DNA of 64,000 bases. It comes from Pseudomonadota bacterium. Its GTDB lineage: Bacteria; Desulfobacterota; Desulfobacteria; Desulfobacterales; JAHIVH01. Below the pieces are notes generated by a model that was not told the origin of the DNA, did not search any database, and was given only the letters and a program-made list of their open reading frames with translations. A program made the translations under genes and the position numbers. Shown here in pieces: positions 63,697 through 64,000 of the stretch. Location: positions 62,001 to 126,000 of the forward strand of contig JAHIVH010000013.1 in the NCBI GenBank assembly GCA_018816735.1, given 5' to 3'. Positions within the stretch are counted from its first letter, which is position 1. Each line of letters starts with the position of its first letter.

Positions 63697-64000
63697 TTAA
63701 TTATTTAAGTCCCTGATGTGAAGACAATCATCACAGATCCGGTTTAGCAGGTTCTCGTCATGGCTGATGGCCAGAACGCCGATGTTGCGTTTTTTGATCG
63801 AGGTCATGATCGTGTGCCATATCTGGGCCTGGGTGATGGCATCCAGCATGGCTGTAATTTCATCAGCGATCAGATAGCGGGTATCCTTTCCCAAAGATCG
63901 TCCAATAACGATCCGCTGCAATTCGCCACCGCTCAGTTCATGAGGATACCGGTTCAGAAAAGACGGAGATAATCCAAATTCATCCATGAGCAACGTCTGG
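63697..64000 (-). CDS. ABC transporter ATPase of the peptide/nickel type, partial
   Basis: This is the C-terminal 100 residues of an ATPase whose start lies beyond the window's right edge. The ABC signature 'HELSGGELQRIVIGRSL' is followed by Walker B 'YLIADEITAMLDAITQAQ', with Glu replaced by the family-usual pattern 'ADEITAMLD', and the H-loop 'LAISHDENLL'. It is most like the second ATPase (DppF/NikE type) of oligopeptide and nickel importers. Upstream in transcription from the TonB receptor, it suggests that the importer genes continue outside the window. Confidence 0.85.
   Translation of the reverse strand, partial: QTLLMDEFGLSPSFLNRYPHELSGGELQRIVIGRSLGKDTRYLIADEITAMLDAITQAQIWHTIMTSIKKRNIGVLAISHDENLLNRICDDCLHIRDLNN

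Overview
The window reads as chromosome of an anaerobic, probably sulfate-reducing member of the Desulfobacterota, most likely order Desulfobacterales. This is inferred from moderate-to-low G+C, the very large share of multi-domain two-component proteins, and a methylmalonyl-CoA/succinate/fumarate/malate operon typical of propionate or complete oxidation in that group. A nickel-type uptake cluster at the right edge fits a hydrogenase or CO-dehydrogenase user. No dsr or apr genes are present, so sulfate reduction itself is not shown.

Layout. Positions 1-2,516 hold small orphan genes and a lone receiver. 2,665-12,424 mixes sensor kinases and receivers with metabolic genes: a KDPG-type aldolase and an HMG-lyase-like aldolase divergent from a dehydroquinate synthase, then purB, a diguanylate cyclase and a receiver. 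12,802-19,704 carries M48 and M50 membrane proteases, a YcgR-like PilZ protein, a DUF5329-type exported protein, guaA and efp. 19,847-28,106 is a signalling block: a three-receiver hybrid kinase, a TPR protein with a degenerate receiver, a class I adenylate cyclase, a NarX-like kinase and a PilZ protein. 28,186-31,158 encodes an exported LIM-DA1 zinc peptidase and a large lipoprotein. 31,148-36,112 is a minus-strand housekeeping run: ribF, a flippase-like protein, def, fmt and rsmB.

A tRNA-Leu(CAG) at 36,216 marks the start of an accessory stretch up to about 42.7 kb. It holds an integrase N-terminal remnant directly behind the tRNA, a glycosyltransferase, a broken MFS transporter, a broken short-chain dehydrogenase, an FKBP/SlyD-like-methyltransferase fusion and several small orphans. 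It looks like a decayed integrative element.

42.8-46.6 kb has a PHP hydrolase, an ATP-sulfurylase-like/APS-kinase fusion whose sulfurylase active site is largely replaced, and a BI-1 family membrane protein closed by a strong terminator. From 46.67 kb a clear sigma70 promoter with a palindromic operator precedes a TetR regulator. This is followed by mcm, sucC, sucD, frdC, frdA, frdB and mdh, which together convert methylmalonyl-CoA through succinyl-CoA, succinate, fumarate and malate towards oxaloacetate; fumarate hydratase is missing from the run. A tandem universal stress protein follows. The right end (59.6-64 kb, minus strand) has an ABC ATPase, TonB receptor, two exported NikK/NikL-like proteins with a histidine directly after the signal peptide, and TrmO. 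This is read as a nickel-type metal uptake cluster.

The most unusual items are the bacterial LIM-DA1 peptidase, the sulfurylase-dead APS kinase fusion, the FKBP-methyltransferase fusion, the Asp-to-Ser receiver next to the adenylate cyclase, and the decayed island at tRNA-Leu.
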